This document shows, in pieces, positions 1-8,155 of a DNA stretch of 64,000 bases (position 1 is the first letter of the stretch; every line of letters starts with the position of its first letter). The stretch is from Bilophila wadsworthia ATCC 49260 (GTDB lineage: Bacteria; Desulfobacterota; Desulfovibrionia; Desulfovibrionales; Desulfovibrionaceae): positions 3,341 through 67,340 of the forward strand of contig NZ_JNJP01000017.1 in the NCBI RefSeq assembly GCF_000701705.1. Reading direction: 5' to 3'. A program made the translations under genes and the position numbers. Under the pieces are notes generated by a model. The model did not search any database. It worked only from the letters and a program-made list of their open reading frames with translations, and had not been told where the DNA came from.

Positions 1-110
1 CCGAAGTCTTCCAGCACCATCTTCTTGCGGGCCGACCAGAGATTGACGTTGAGATTCAGGGCAAGAAGGTTGTTGAGAACCTTGATGTCGGAAAGAATGG
101 GGGTATCCAT
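1..110 (-). CDS. DUF3150-like protein, N-terminal fragment (runs off window)
   Basis: Only the first 36 or so codons are in the window; the rest lies beyond base 1. The start is an ATG preceded by AGGAG seven bases upstream. The N-terminus reads MDTPILSDIKVLNN and continues with LNLNVNLWSARKKM, which resembles DUF3150 proteins of integrative elements. That family usually sits next to a CobS-like AAA ATPase, and such an ATPase lies two genes upstream here. The assignment rests on the short N-terminus plus context. Function is unknown. Confidence 0.5.
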   Translation of the reverse strand, partial: MDTPILSDIKVLNNLLALNLNVNLWSARKKMVLEDF

Positions 111-120
111 GATAACTCCT

Positions 121-447
121 TCAGTTGGTTAAAGGTGTTAGAAATTTAATGTGGTAGCCTTCAGCGAGTTTTTGGAGGGAGCGTTCCAGAAGCTCCTGCA
201 CGGGGTTCCCGTCCATGCAGTCGTCGGCAGGTATGGTCATGCTTCGACCTGATCGCCCGGAGCATCCCCGGAAAAGTTCCAGCGCATGCGAAAAGGCTTC
301 CCCACGCCAGAAACGTGAAGAAGCCTCGTTTTTCAGAATAACCTGCGGAAGCTGAGGAAGCGTGTCGAGATAGCCGGGATCGGCTTCCATATGTCCGAGA
401 ATTGAGGTCAGCCATTGCTCCAGCATGATTGCCGGAATCGTTTTCAC
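121..447 (-). CDS. Hypothetical protein, 108 aa, in AAA-ATPase operon
   Basis: I do not recognise this protein. Its start overlaps the stop of the upstream AAA ATPase (ATGA), which implies translational coupling. Its stop lies 10 bases before the start of the DUF3150-like gene, so it is the middle gene of a three-gene operon. The protein is hydrophilic, with no membrane segment or signal peptide. The N-terminal half is leucine-rich and helical-looking and the C-terminus carries a short ELLERSLQKLAEG helix. A longer reading in another frame on the same strand was set aside because it lacks the coupled start. Confidence 0.6.
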   Translation of the reverse strand: MKTIPAIMLEQWLTSILGHMEADPGYLDTLPQLPQVILKNEASSRFWRGEAFSHALELFRGCSGRSGRSMTIPADDCMDGNPVQELLERSLQKLAEGYHIKFLTPLTN

Positions 448-1433
448 TCCCCCAGATGGCAGTCCATCGGGAACATCCGCTGGAGGAGTTCATGCAGCAT
501 GGCACGGGTAGGCCGGGACGCCCGAAAGCCCAAGGCCCGGTCCAGCGCGTAGGATAACGGCTGGATACCCTGATGCGCCAACGGCTGAAAACGCAGGGTC
601 AAATCGGCCCAGCGAAGCAGCGTTCTTGTGGAGAGCGTCACCTCGATGGTATCCGTGTAGGAATCGGACGCACCTATGAACTGCTTCCTGATTTCATTGG
701 CGAAATCCACCATCTTGACGACAATATGTTCAGGCAGGGCCGGATAGAGCTTCACCAGCAAATCCTTTTCCACTACGGCATCCGGGTAATTGACCTCGCC
801 CCAAATAAAGCGATCAAGCCACGCAAAATTCATCCTCCCGGTTCCCTGATACAGCCCGGTATCATCCCCTCCTCCGTTGGTATTGCCCGTGCAGGCTATA
901 CGGAACATTTCATGCGGATGAATAACTTCCCCACCGTTTTCGGGCAGGCACAAGGAAGCCCCTTCCAGAACACCGTTGAGTCCCACGGCAACCTCAGGAG
1001 AAAGCAAATCCGCTTCATTCAAAAGGAAAAGCCCGCCATAACGTATCGCAAGACTCAAAGGCCCATACTCATAACGCATGCTCCCATCATGCAGAGAGAT
1101 GTGACCGCACAAGTCTGCAAACTCCAGTCGTGCATGTCCTGTCACCTCAAAAATAGGATAGTTCAAACGTGCGGCAAGCTGCTTGATGAGGCTCGTTTTT
1201 CCCGAACCCGTAGGACCGTAGAGGTACAACGGATCAAGTTTGTTCATGAACCAGACGGCGGCATCCCTTGCCGATTCGTGAAAGCTGTAGTGCGGGTCAA
1301 TGGCAGGGGTATACAGGCAGGGATTCTGATAGCCCCAAATCTTGTTCCCGGTCGGCACACCGCTGAAAACAAGCCCGGCATCCATTTCGACGGGCGTGAG
1401 GGCTTCCAGTTCCTGAATGGTCTGTGATTCCAT
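444..1433 (-). CDS. MoxR/CobS-type AAA+ ATPase
   Basis: A 329-residue AAA+ ATPase. Walker A is GPTGSGKTS, followed by a long insert with the pattern GHARLEFADLCGHI and a Walker B-like LFLLNEADLL. The CTGNTNGGGD stretch is typical of CobS/MoxR ATPases acting on a VWA-domain partner. Such ATPases remodel protein complexes; in integrative elements they are commonly found with DUF3150 proteins, as here. I chose the ATG with AAAGGAG seven bases upstream over an in-frame ATG 47 codons earlier, because that extension crosses a terminator hairpin and has no ribosome-binding site. Confidence 0.8.
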   Translation of the reverse strand: MESQTIQELEALTPVEMDAGLVFSGVPTGNKIWGYQNPCLYTPAIDPHYSFHESARDAAVWFMNKLDPLYLYGPTGSGKTSLIKQLAARLNYPIFEVTGHARLEFADLCGHISLHDGSMRYEYGPLSLAIRYGGLFLLNEADLLSPEVAVGLNGVLEGASLCLPENGGEVIHPHEMFRIACTGNTNGGGDDTGLYQGTGRMNFAWLDRFIWGEVNYPDAVVEKDLLVKLYPALPEHIVVKMVDFANEIRKQFIGASDSYTDTIEVTLSTRTLLRWADLTLRFQPLAHQGIQPLSYALDRALGFRASRPTRAMLHELLQRMFPMDCHLGE

Positions 1434-1468
1434 GACAATGCTCCTTTCAAAAGGTTTAAAAACAGAAA

Positions 1469-1498
1469 ATCCCGGCCTTTCCGAAGAGAAGCCGGGAT
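1469..1498 (-). terminator. Intrinsic terminator after the PIN toxin gene
   Basis: An 8-bp perfect stem (ATCCCGGC / GCCGGGAT) with a 14-base loop. On the minus strand it is followed by TTTTCTGTTTTT. It lies between the toxin stop and the start of the AAA ATPase gene, so the two operons are probably separated. Confidence 0.7.
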
Positions 1499-1530
1499 GT
1501 TTCCATGATTCATGCTGTGTGCTGTTTTTC

Positions 1531-1947
1531 TTAACAAGTCCAAGGATTAATGATGGGAACTCCCATTGGTTCAAAATCCTTACAATTTCTGGTCACAACA
1601 GACATTTTGTGGGTAAGCGCAGTTGCAGCAATAAGCGCATCTCGATCTGAACGAGGATCGGGGACATGCAATTCCGCGCAACGCATGGCAACATCCATGT
1701 CCACGTTCAGTATTCTTCCAGAGAAGGCGGGAATAACCTTTTTTATAAACCATTCCTGCAAAATATTGCCTTGAGTCAAATCCCTGCGCTGTACGGAGAG
1801 AATACCCATTCGGATTTCCAAAACGGAAATAACGGACAGATACATGCACTGAGGTTCTCTATTTCTGGCCCACTCGACGACACGCGGTTCAGCCCTGTGA
1901 GCCTTTCTCAATTCAGAAATAACGTTGGTATCAACAAGATACATCAT
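1531..1947 (-). CDS. vapC: PIN-domain toxin (VapC/FitB-type)
   Basis: A 138-residue PIN-domain ribonuclease, the toxin of a type II toxin-antitoxin pair. The acidic residues expected for the metal site are present: D6 in YLVDTNV, the glutamate in SVLEIRMG, and the DPRSDRDALIAATAL segment near residue 100. The start overlaps the antitoxin stop by four bases. Family knowledge: VapC-type PIN toxins cleave specific tRNAs or rRNA until neutralised. The substrate cannot be told from sequence. A terminator hairpin follows the gene. Confidence 0.88.
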   Translation of the reverse strand: MMYLVDTNVISELRKAHRAEPRVVEWARNREPQCMYLSVISVLEIRMGILSVQRRDLTQGNILQEWFIKKVIPAFSGRILNVDMDVAMRCAELHVPDPRSDRDALIAATALTHKMSVVTRNCKDFEPMGVPIINPWTC

Positions 1948-2195
1948 GATAAATCCACATTCGCAAATAAGGTCTTCTGTAAGGGGGTCGGCTCAAAATC
2001 AATCTCCGCACTCTCTGGGCATCCTAACATGTCCGCCATATTGCGGTGCGTTGCTGTGATTTTTTGATATTCTTCTATAGTAAGGAGCACATGGGCCAAA
2101 CGTCCCCTGTCTGTAATAAACACAGGGCCTTGCATAGCCAGACGTTTGGCTTTTCCGGCATCCTGATTGAACTCTCGGCTCGACATGGTGGTCAT
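1944..2195 (-). CDS. Phd/YefM-family antitoxin
   Basis: An 83-residue antitoxin. The N-terminal MTTMSSREFNQDAGKAKR and VFITDRGRLAHVLLTIEEYQ match the Phd/YefM DNA-binding fold, and the acidic C-terminus would wrap the toxin. It overlaps the PIN toxin gene by four bases, antitoxin first, the usual order. Family knowledge: the antitoxin, alone or with toxin, represses its own promoter. The ribosome-binding site is GAGGTG about five bases before the ATG. Confidence 0.85.
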   Translation of the reverse strand: MTTMSSREFNQDAGKAKRLAMQGPVFITDRGRLAHVLLTIEEYQKITATHRNMADMLGCPESAEIDFEPTPLQKTLFANVDLS

Positions 2196-2215
2196 GGGAC
2201 ACCTCTTTTTGTATA

Positions 2216-2245
2216 AACATATCTACATGCTGTTCGAGTTGTCAA
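2216..2245 (-). promoter_or_regulatory. Sigma-70-type promoter of the antitoxin-toxin operon
   Basis: Reading on the minus strand, TTGACA is followed 18 bases later by TATGTT. The predicted start falls a few bases upstream of the antitoxin ribosome-binding site. No convincing operator palindrome is visible inside it. Confidence 0.55.
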
Positions 2246-2262
2246 TCCCTTTTTACAACACC

Positions 2263-2388
2263 TCACAAGGACAGGGCATAGAGTCTCTCAAAGGGTTCCC
2301 CCTGCTTCTCGCATCGAGCTAAAAGCGTCCGGGCATCCTGTTCTCCCAGCAGCGTTTCGAGTTCCTCATTCAGCCGTTTTCGATCCAG
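2263..2388 (-). other. Short reading frame, possible remnant (about 41 codons)
   Basis: An open frame encodes LDRKRLNEELETLLGEQDAR and ends shortly before the antitoxin promoter. It has GGGAG upstream but no ATG, GTG or TTG start, only CTG. The amphipathic helical sequence looks like real coding DNA. It may be the tail or head of a gene cut at the junction with the truncated amidohydrolase. I do not recognise it. Confidence 0.25.
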
Positions 2389-2390
2389 CG

Positions 2391-2794
2391 TTACCCTCCC
2401 GTTTTACGGTGGCTGGCGAAGGACCGCCGCCAGCCACCGTCTAGGCACACGCCCCGGAAGCCCTGCCGGGCCAAGGCATCGACGCGATCCGGCAGATCGG
2501 CATCGTAAGGGTTGAGCCCGGCAAAAGGAATAAAAGTCTGTGGATAGGCGCGGGCCAGCTCAAGGATGTCCTCATTGTCGACCTCGCCGTATTCGTCGGC
2601 CTTGCGACCCATGACGACGGCGCGACTGATGCCGCTTTCCTCCATGAACAGTCTGATGGAATGTTTCTGTGCGGAAACAACGGGTTCCTTGTCGATGTCA
2701 GACCAAGCGGATCGGTCTGTTCGGGCTACTTTTCGTACAGAATGCCGCGCATGAAACTCTTATAGGGCGGGCGAACGCGGAAATCGATGAACAT
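2391..2794 (-). pseudogene. Amidohydrolase-family gene, frameshifted and 3'-truncated
   Basis: The start is intact: AGGAGGA precedes an ATG encoding MFIDFRVRPPYKSFMRGILYEK, the N-terminus of TIM-barrel amidohydrolases (Amidohydro_2 type). A stop then follows. Coding resumes in another frame with KEPVVSAQKHSIRLFMEESG and continues through AVVMGRKADEYG and FIPFAGLNPYDADL before breaking off at about residue 130 of an expected 300 or so. The remainder is missing. Genes of this family often neighbour TRAP transporters and membrane LuxR regulators, which lie just upstream here. This suggests a once-larger catabolic cluster cut by an insertion or deletion. Confidence 0.7.
2406..2440. repeat. 13-bp perfect inverted repeat at the amidohydrolase break
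   Basis: ACGGTGGCTGGCG and its exact complement are separated by 9 bases. There is no T-run on either side, so this is not an obvious terminator. It lies where amidohydrolase similarity stops and mobile-element-like sequence begins. Confidence 0.6.
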
Positions 2795-2817
2795 GGGTTC
2801 CTCCTCTTGTAAAAAAA

Positions 2818-2895
2818 TCCTGATGTACGTGCGGGATTCTGTGCATTTTGGACTGTCTGGATAGACTTAAACCGCACAGAATCCTACACGCAGGA
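2818..2895. repeat. Long imperfect inverted repeat upstream of the dead amidohydrolase
   Basis: Arms built around GGATTCTGTGC / GCACAGAATCC (11 bp perfect) extend outward through matching CGTG and TCCTG blocks, separated by about 29 bases. It sits between the amidohydrolase start and the LuxR-gene terminator. It could be an operator for a regulator of the lost operon. Confidence 0.5.
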
Positions 2896-2897
2896 TA

Positions 2898-2932
2898 AAA
2901 AGGAGCCCTCCAGATTGAGGAGGACTCCTTTT
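2898..2932 (-). terminator. Intrinsic terminator of the membrane LuxR gene
   Basis: A 14-bp stem with one mismatch and a 7-base loop (arms AAAAGGAGCCCTCC and GGAGGACTCCTTTT), followed by TTTTT on the minus strand. It lies 12 bases past the regulator stop. The flanking A- and T-runs make it potentially bidirectional. Confidence 0.75.
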
Positions 2933-2943
2933 CTTTGCGAGGA

Positions 2944-4419
2944 TTATTTATTATCGTACGGCATGATAGTTTTATTGTTTTGCCTTATTATATATATTAA
3001 CTCATGTTTGCTATTGATATTCATACGCTTAAGTATATTCCTAATATGTGTCTCTAACGTAAGAGGCGATATGGATAGTATATCACATATAATATCTTCA
3101 GATATCTTTTGGGAAAGTAGGATTGAGATGATAGACTGCTGATGAGTGAGGCCTTTAGACATAAAAAAATTAATCAATATATTATTTTTTTGTGATGTTT
3201 TTTCTATATACTGGATAGAACATCGTGCCTGGTAGAGCCAGAATGTACAGGCACCGCAGCTGGATAACAATACGATAAGCAAGAATATGAACAAAATATC
3301 CAATTCTTGGATACCATATACGCCGAAAAAGTGCAGTGAACAGACTTGGGATCCGGCCCAGAACGTGAGGTACATATATCCTAGGCAAGCATAAAGTTTT
3401 TTCTTTTTGTTTTTCTGGAGGCGCGTCGACATGGCCGATACGGCCACGAAAAGGTACACGGCGAGGAGGCCGAAACCGAGGCGTAGCCCAACGAGGGACA
3501 GGCCCGGAGACTCACTGTGCAGGATCGGCCAAGCGGCATACCCGCAAAGCAGGAACGGGACAACAAGCAGGAAGGCTTGGTAGATGTCCTTTTCCAACGG
3601 GAGCTTTAGGAAGACGATGGCAAGAAGCCCCCCTATGCCAAAGAGCAGCGTCAATATCAGGGGAGTGGGTTCGCCCATCGGGCGCAGGAATACCACGAGG
3701 TTGTAGAAAAATCCGGCGCTGAAGCTGATGCCGCAGGCTGCGCAGATCAAAAGGTTCAAGTTCCCCATGCGCTGATAGTAAAAAAAGGTTGGGAGATTGG
3801 ATTTTTTCTTTTCTTCGGGGGTTTCTTCCGGCTGTTGGACATGCGGAAGCAAAAAGCGGCTCATGCTCAAGGAAATGACGCAAAGGGCCATCGCCGTCGC
3901 TGGATGGAAATGTATGAAGCTATTGATGCCGGTCGAAAAGACGAAACTTCCGCCAATGATGGAAATGATGCTGCGGTACGGTATCGCTACGAGGCTATGG
4001 AGCCAGGCGAGAAGCATCATGGCCGACCCCGCCCCCGAAACGACGAGGACAAGGACGCTGAGGGTGCTGTATTCCTTCTGGGGGAACAAGGGGAGCGAAA
4101 AGAGTAGTGAAAACATGCACAAAGTTGCGGTGGAAGCCAGCCAGTCGTGACCTGCCCGGTAGAAACAGGGGGGCACCCGGCACTCTAACAGAAAAAGAAC
4201 CAAAAATGTAAGACTTACAAAAAAGAACAGATGGATTGAGTCGCCGAGTTCTCCGGGGAAAAATGATTGCTTGGCGTCGAGTGAGATATCCAAAATCTGC
4301 CAATGCCAGACGATGAAGAAGCCTATCCCGCACAATTCCCGCCAATACGCGAATGGGCGAAACAGGAACATGAGCGGGCTATCCGCTTGTCGGTGCTCTG
4401 CTGGGCTCTTTTTACACAT
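2944..4419 (-). CDS. Membrane-anchored LuxR-type transcriptional regulator
   Basis: A 491-residue protein with about twelve hydrophobic segments in the first 400 residues and a C-terminal LuxR-type helix-turn-helix (SEDIICDILSISPLTLETHIRNILKRMNIN). The MFS-like membrane part plus HTH resembles regulators that sit beside TRAP or amidohydrolase genes in gut anaerobes. It is divergent from the dctP-dctQM-glcG operon, so control of that operon by a membrane-sensed signal is a reasonable inference. The last 100 codons are clearly more AT-rich than the membrane part, suggesting a domain of separate origin. The start is uncertain: no good ribosome-binding site, and an alternative Met lies at residue 17. 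Confidence 0.8.
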   Translation of the reverse strand: MCKKSPAEHRQADSPLMFLFRPFAYWRELCGIGFFIVWHWQILDISLDAKQSFFPGELGDSIHLFFFVSLTFLVLFLLECRVPPCFYRAGHDWLASTATLCMFSLLFSLPLFPQKEYSTLSVLVLVVSGAGSAMMLLAWLHSLVAIPYRSIISIIGGSFVFSTGINSFIHFHPATAMALCVISLSMSRFLLPHVQQPEETPEEKKKSNLPTFFYYQRMGNLNLLICAACGISFSAGFFYNLVVFLRPMGEPTPLILTLLFGIGGLLAIVFLKLPLEKDIYQAFLLVVPFLLCGYAAWPILHSESPGLSLVGLRLGFGLLAVYLFVAVSAMSTRLQKNKKKKLYACLGYMYLTFWAGSQVCSLHFFGVYGIQELDILFIFLLIVLLSSCGACTFWLYQARCSIQYIEKTSQKNNILINFFMSKGLTHQQSIISILLSQKISEDIICDILSISPLTLETHIRNILKRMNINSKHELIYIIRQNNKTIMPYDNK

Positions 4420-4701
4420 AACGTTTATAGCTTTATAGATATTTTAATATGCTTAAATAACATAATTTTTTTGTATATACCTCTTTCCGGTATTCACTGG
4501 ATGCGTACTGGAAACCGGGATTTTGCATCAAAAGCTGCCCTTAAAAGCGAATGTCTATTGATTTTTTAGCGCAGTTGTCTTTAAAAATACAAGTAGTGAT
4601 GTTGTTTCTTTTTTCCCAATGTGGAAGGCCGGCCACGTTGAACACCTGTTGGGGAACGGGAACAGTGCGCTTCAAACATCATTTCAAACGAGGAGATAGT
4701 T
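4420..4701. promoter_or_regulatory. Divergent promoter region between membrane LuxR and dctP
   Basis: About 280 bases, very AT-rich on the regulator side with repeated TTTTTTTG and TATA-like stretches. It holds two ACTGG direct repeats flanked by CCGG / CCGG near the middle and a GGCCGGCC palindrome closer to dctP. No single promoter can be chosen with confidence. The regulator probably binds here. Confidence 0.35.
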
Positions 4702-5721
4702 ATGAAAAAGATGTTTTGCCGTCAACTGCTTGCATGTTTTTGCCTTGTGGGGGTCGCTTTCACCTCTCCCGCCTTTGCCGCGTATGACGGGCCGAAATTC
4801 AGCTTCCGCGTTGCCCACACAACCCCTCCGGGCAACCATATCACCTTGGCCTTTGAAAAGTTCAAGGAACTTGTCGAAAAGAAAAGTGACGGCAGGATTT
4901 CCGTTCAGATTTTCCCCAACGCGATGTTGGGCAGCGACCGCGTTCTCATGGAAGGCGCCCAGAAAGGAAGCCTTGAGATGGCGGTGAGCTCCACCCCCAA
5001 TATGGCTAACTTTTCGCCGTTGTATCAGATTTTTGACCTCCCGTATATCACGAGCCCTCAAAATCAGGAAAAGCTGTACGCGGCCATTGATTCGGGAGAA
5101 CTCGGAAAATACCTTGTCAAGGTGGCGCATGATATCGCTCTCGAGCCCATCATGTACGCCGAGTATGGCTACCGGAATTTTGTAACGATCAAGAAGCCCA
5201 TTTCGAGCGTCAAAGACCTCGCGGGGCTCAAGATACGTACTACGGATTCCCCCGTGGAAGTTGAAGTTGCGAAGGCCCTCGGCATGAACCCCACGCCTGT
5301 GGCATGGGGAGAAACCTATACCGCGCTTCAGCAGGGGACCGTTGACGGCGAAGGCAACACGTTCCCTCATCTGTATGGCGCCAAGCACCACGAAGTGCTG
5401 AAGTATGCGATCACTTCCGTCCATAACTACGGGATGCAGGTCATGATGGCCAACAAGAAGTGGTGGGACAAGCTGGACCCGAAGGCTCAGGGGCTGATCA
5501 GGGAAGCCGCCGCTGAAGCGTTGACCTATCAGCGTACGAAGCTGTACCCGGAAAACGAGGCCAAAGCCCGTGAAGGCTTTATCAAGGCCGGCATCAAGAT
5601 TGTCGATCTGACTCCGGAACAGATTGAGGAATTCCGTGTGGCTACCCATCCCGTGTGGGACAAGTTCATGAATCAATTCCCGAAGGAACTCGTACAGATG
5701 GTTCTGGACACCCAGAAGTAG
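4702..5721 (+). CDS. dctP: TRAP transporter substrate-binding protein DctP
   Basis: A 339-residue periplasmic receptor of a TRAP (tripartite ATP-independent periplasmic) importer. The signal peptide (KKMFCRQLLACFCLVGVAF, then ASP-type cleavage near AFA) is clear. The DctP-family landmarks follow: GRISVQIFPNAMLG, the segment LKIRTTDSPVEVEVAKALGMNPTP containing the substrate-carboxylate-binding arginine, and the EVYTALQQGTVDG-type block. GAGGAG precedes the ATG. It is first in an operon with the fused permease and a GlcG-like gene. The ligand is unknown; DctP proteins mostly bind organic acids or sulfonates. Confidence 0.93.
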   Translation: MKKMFCRQLLACFCLVGVAFTSPAFAAYDGPKFSFRVAHTTPPGNHITLAFEKFKELVEKKSDGRISVQIFPNAMLGSDRVLMEGAQKGSLEMAVSSTPNMANFSPLYQIFDLPYITSPQNQEKLYAAIDSGELGKYLVKVAHDIALEPIMYAEYGYRNFVTIKKPISSVKDLAGLKIRTTDSPVEVEVAKALGMNPTPVAWGETYTALQQGTVDGEGNTFPHLYGAKHHEVLKYAITSVHNYGMQVMMANKKWWDKLDPKAQGLIREAAAEALTYQRTKLYPENEAKAREGFIKAGIKIVDLTPEQIEEFRVATHPVWDKFMNQFPKELVQMVLDTQK

Positions 5722-5789
5722 GCGTCCTTGGGATGCGGATCGGCATGATCCGCATCCCTTTTTATGCCTGACCAGCCAATGGAGTAGCC

Positions 5790-7712
5790 ATGCAGAAGTT
5801 GAAGAAAATGGTCGCTTATGCCGATACGCATTTTGAGAAACCATTCCTTATTCTGGGTTTGGTGGCGATGATTTTGATCATTTGCTATCAGACGCTATAT
5901 CGGTATCTGATCACGTTCCTCATCCAGTTTGTCGGCGATCCGTCCAATGCTTGGATGATTGCCCCGTTTTGCGATCCTCTTGCGCTCAAGAATACGATTT
6001 CCCAGTATGTCGGCCTCTCTGTCTGGTCGGAAGAAACGGCGCGCTATATTTTTATCTGGATATCGTATCTTGCCATTCCTCTTGCGATCAGAGAGCGCAG
6101 CAATATACGCGTCGATATCATTTATGACAGGCTTTCGAATCGGCTCCAGGCTGCAAGCTGGGTCGTCGTCGACCTTTGCCTTCTGATCCTGAGCGGGTTT
6201 ATGCTGTTCAAGGGATTTGAGCACGTCCGGATGCAGATAGAAATTCCTCAGACGACGGCAGCCCTTCAGATACCTTATTTCATCCCGTACCTGATCTTGC
6301 CGGTAGGGTTTGGACTGATGGTGCTCAGAGCACTGGAAGACCTTTGTGCCCAAGTTTACCGCATCCGGGCCACGGATTCTTTGTTGGCGGTCCTCTTTAC
6401 GGTTTTCCTGTTCAGCCCGGTCTTTCTTTTTGAGCAGCTCAACGCCATCATGCTCCTTTTCGGGTACTTCATCGTATTGCTCTTTATCGGCGTTCCCATT
6501 GCCTTCAGTCTGGGCATTGCGTCCCTGATGACCGTACTGGGGGCCAATACCCTGCCCGTTGACTATCTTGCCTCGGTCGCGTTTACGTCCATCGACAGTT
6601 TCCCGATCATGGCCATCCCTTTCTTCATCGCCGCGGGGATTTTCATGGGGGCCGGAGGGTTGTCTCACCGGCTCCTTGCCCTTGCCGATGAAGTCGTAGG
6701 CGGCTTATCCGGCGGGATCGCTCTCGCCAGTATCGCCACGTGCATGTTCTTCGCCGCAATCAGCGGTTCTGGGCCCGCCACCGTGGCGGCCATCGGCACG
6801 TTGACCATCCCGGCGATGACGGAACGCGGTTACGACAAGATGTTCGCAGCTGCGGTCGTGGCGAGCGCGGGCGCCATCGGCGTCATGATCCCGCCCAGTA
6901 ATCCTTTCGTGGTCTATGGCGTTGCGGGGCAGGCTTCCGTGGGTAAACTTTTCTTGGCGGGCATCACTCCGGGGATCCTGACGGGACTTGTGCTTATGCT
7001 CGTGGCCTATTGCATCGCCAAAAAGAACGGCTGGAGGGGCGCACCGCGTCAGCGTAACCTGAAGACCTTGGGGAAGGCGGTTTGGGTCGCCAAGGGTGCC
7101 TTGCTTGTCCCCGTCATCGTATTGGGAGGCATATACGGCGGCATCATGACGCCGACCGAGGCAGCGGCTGTTGCTGCGTTTTACGGCCTTCTCGTGGGCT
7201 TGTTCGTTTACAGGGAGCTCACATGGCGCTCTTTGTGGTCCTGCTGTCTGGAGTCCGCCCGGACTTCCGCTATTATCATCATGCTGATGGCGATGGCCAC
7301 GATATTCGGGAATGTCATGACGCTTGAGCAGGTGCCCGAGCGCATTGCGTCCGCCATCCTCAGTTTTACGGAAAACAAAATCGCCATATTGCTGCTCATT
7401 AACCTGCTCCTGCTTTGGGTAGGCACCTTCATGGAGGCCTTGGCCGCTATTGTCATCCTGACGCCCATCCTGCTTCCGCTGGTTTTGAAGGTGGGCGTGG
7501 ACCCCATCCACTTCGGCGTCATCATGGTGGTCAACTTGGCCATCGGTTTCGTGACGCCGCCCGTCGGCGTGAACCTTTTTGTGGCCAGCGGCATAACGAA
7601 GGTGAAGATCGAGCAGGTTTCCCGTGCGGCGGTTCCTTTCCTTATCGCCATGTTGGTGGTTTTAGGTTTTGTGACCTTTGTGCCGGAAATTTCCCTTTTC
7701 CTAATTGACTGA
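5790..7712 (+). CDS. TRAP transporter fused DctQ-DctM permease
   Basis: A 640-residue membrane protein. About the first 190 residues form a DctQ-like small subunit (four helices, with ARYIFIWISYLAIPLAIRE). The rest is a DctM large permease, with the conserved GSGPATVAAIG, GVMIPPSNPFVVYGV and GFVTPPVGVNLFVASG motifs. Fused QM permeases are a known variant; the second TRAP system in this window keeps Q and M separate. GGAG precedes the ATG. It works with the upstream DctP to import a solute with a Na+ gradient (family knowledge). Confidence 0.93.
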   Translation: MQKLKKMVAYADTHFEKPFLILGLVAMILIICYQTLYRYLITFLIQFVGDPSNAWMIAPFCDPLALKNTISQYVGLSVWSEETARYIFIWISYLAIPLAIRERSNIRVDIIYDRLSNRLQAASWVVVDLCLLILSGFMLFKGFEHVRMQIEIPQTTAALQIPYFIPYLILPVGFGLMVLRALEDLCAQVYRIRATDSLLAVLFTVFLFSPVFLFEQLNAIMLLFGYFIVLLFIGVPIAFSLGIASLMTVLGANTLPVDYLASVAFTSIDSFPIMAIPFFIAAGIFMGAGGLSHRLLALADEVVGGLSGGIALASIATCMFFAAISGSGPATVAAIGTLTIPAMTERGYDKMFAAAVVASAGAIGVMIPPSNPFVVYGVAGQASVGKLFLAGITPGILTGLVLMLVAYCIAKKNGWRGAPRQRNLKTLGKAVWVAKGALLVPVIVLGGIYGGIMTPTEAAAVAAFYGLLVGLFVYRELTWRSLWSCCLESARTSAIIIMLMAMATIFGNVMTLEQVPERIASAILSFTENKIAILLLINLLLLWVGTFMEALAAIVILTPILLPLVLKVGVDPIHFGVIMVVNLAIGFVTPPVGVNLFVASGITKVKIEQVSRAAVPFLIAMLVVLGFVTFVPEISLFLID

Positions 7713-7714
7713 TT

Positions 7715-8155
7715 GTGATGGGTGCATTGATGGAACATATCCTTTCGACACGTGTGTTATTGGCTGTCCTGAACGGATTGGAGGCGGAAGCCCGAGGCGG
7801 TGCCCCGGTATGCCTTGCCATCGTCAATTGTGGTGGAGGGCTCGCCGCCCTGCTCACTATGGGTGGTACGCCGGAACGGGCAGTCTCAATAGCACAGGGC
7901 AAAGCTTATACGGCCTTGCGCATGGAAAGCTCTACAAAGGATTTCCATGAAAGGCTGTTGAGAGAGCGGATTACGATTGCCGATTTTTGCGATCCCGCTT
8001 TCACGACACTGGAAGGAGGCATTCCCCTTTTCGATGGGAACGGGAAGTGCGTCGGCGGTCTGGGGATCAGCGGCAGAAAGCCTGCGGAAGATGGGGAACT
8101 GGCGGAACGCTTAGGGCGTATCTTGATGGATCTACTTAACGGTACAAAACGGTAA
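7715..8155 (+). CDS. GlcG/HbpS-family protein (heme- or cofactor-binding fold)
   Basis: About 146 residues with the GlcG/HbpS (PF03928) pattern: AIVNCGGGLAALLTMGGTPERAVSIAQGKAYTA early and GGIPLF followed by VGGLGISG late. The family's precise role is unclear; members accompany glycolate, propanediol and heme functions. The start is uncertain: GTG-ATG directly follows the permease stop and an ATG lies five codons in, none with a clear ribosome-binding site, so coupling to the permease is likely. It is the last gene of the TRAP operon. Confidence 0.8.
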   Translation: MMGALMEHILSTRVLLAVLNGLEAEARGGAPVCLAIVNCGGGLAALLTMGGTPERAVSIAQGKAYTALRMESSTKDFHERLLRERITIADFCDPAFTTLEGGIPLFDGNGKCVGGLGISGRKPAEDGELAERLGRILMDLLNGTKR

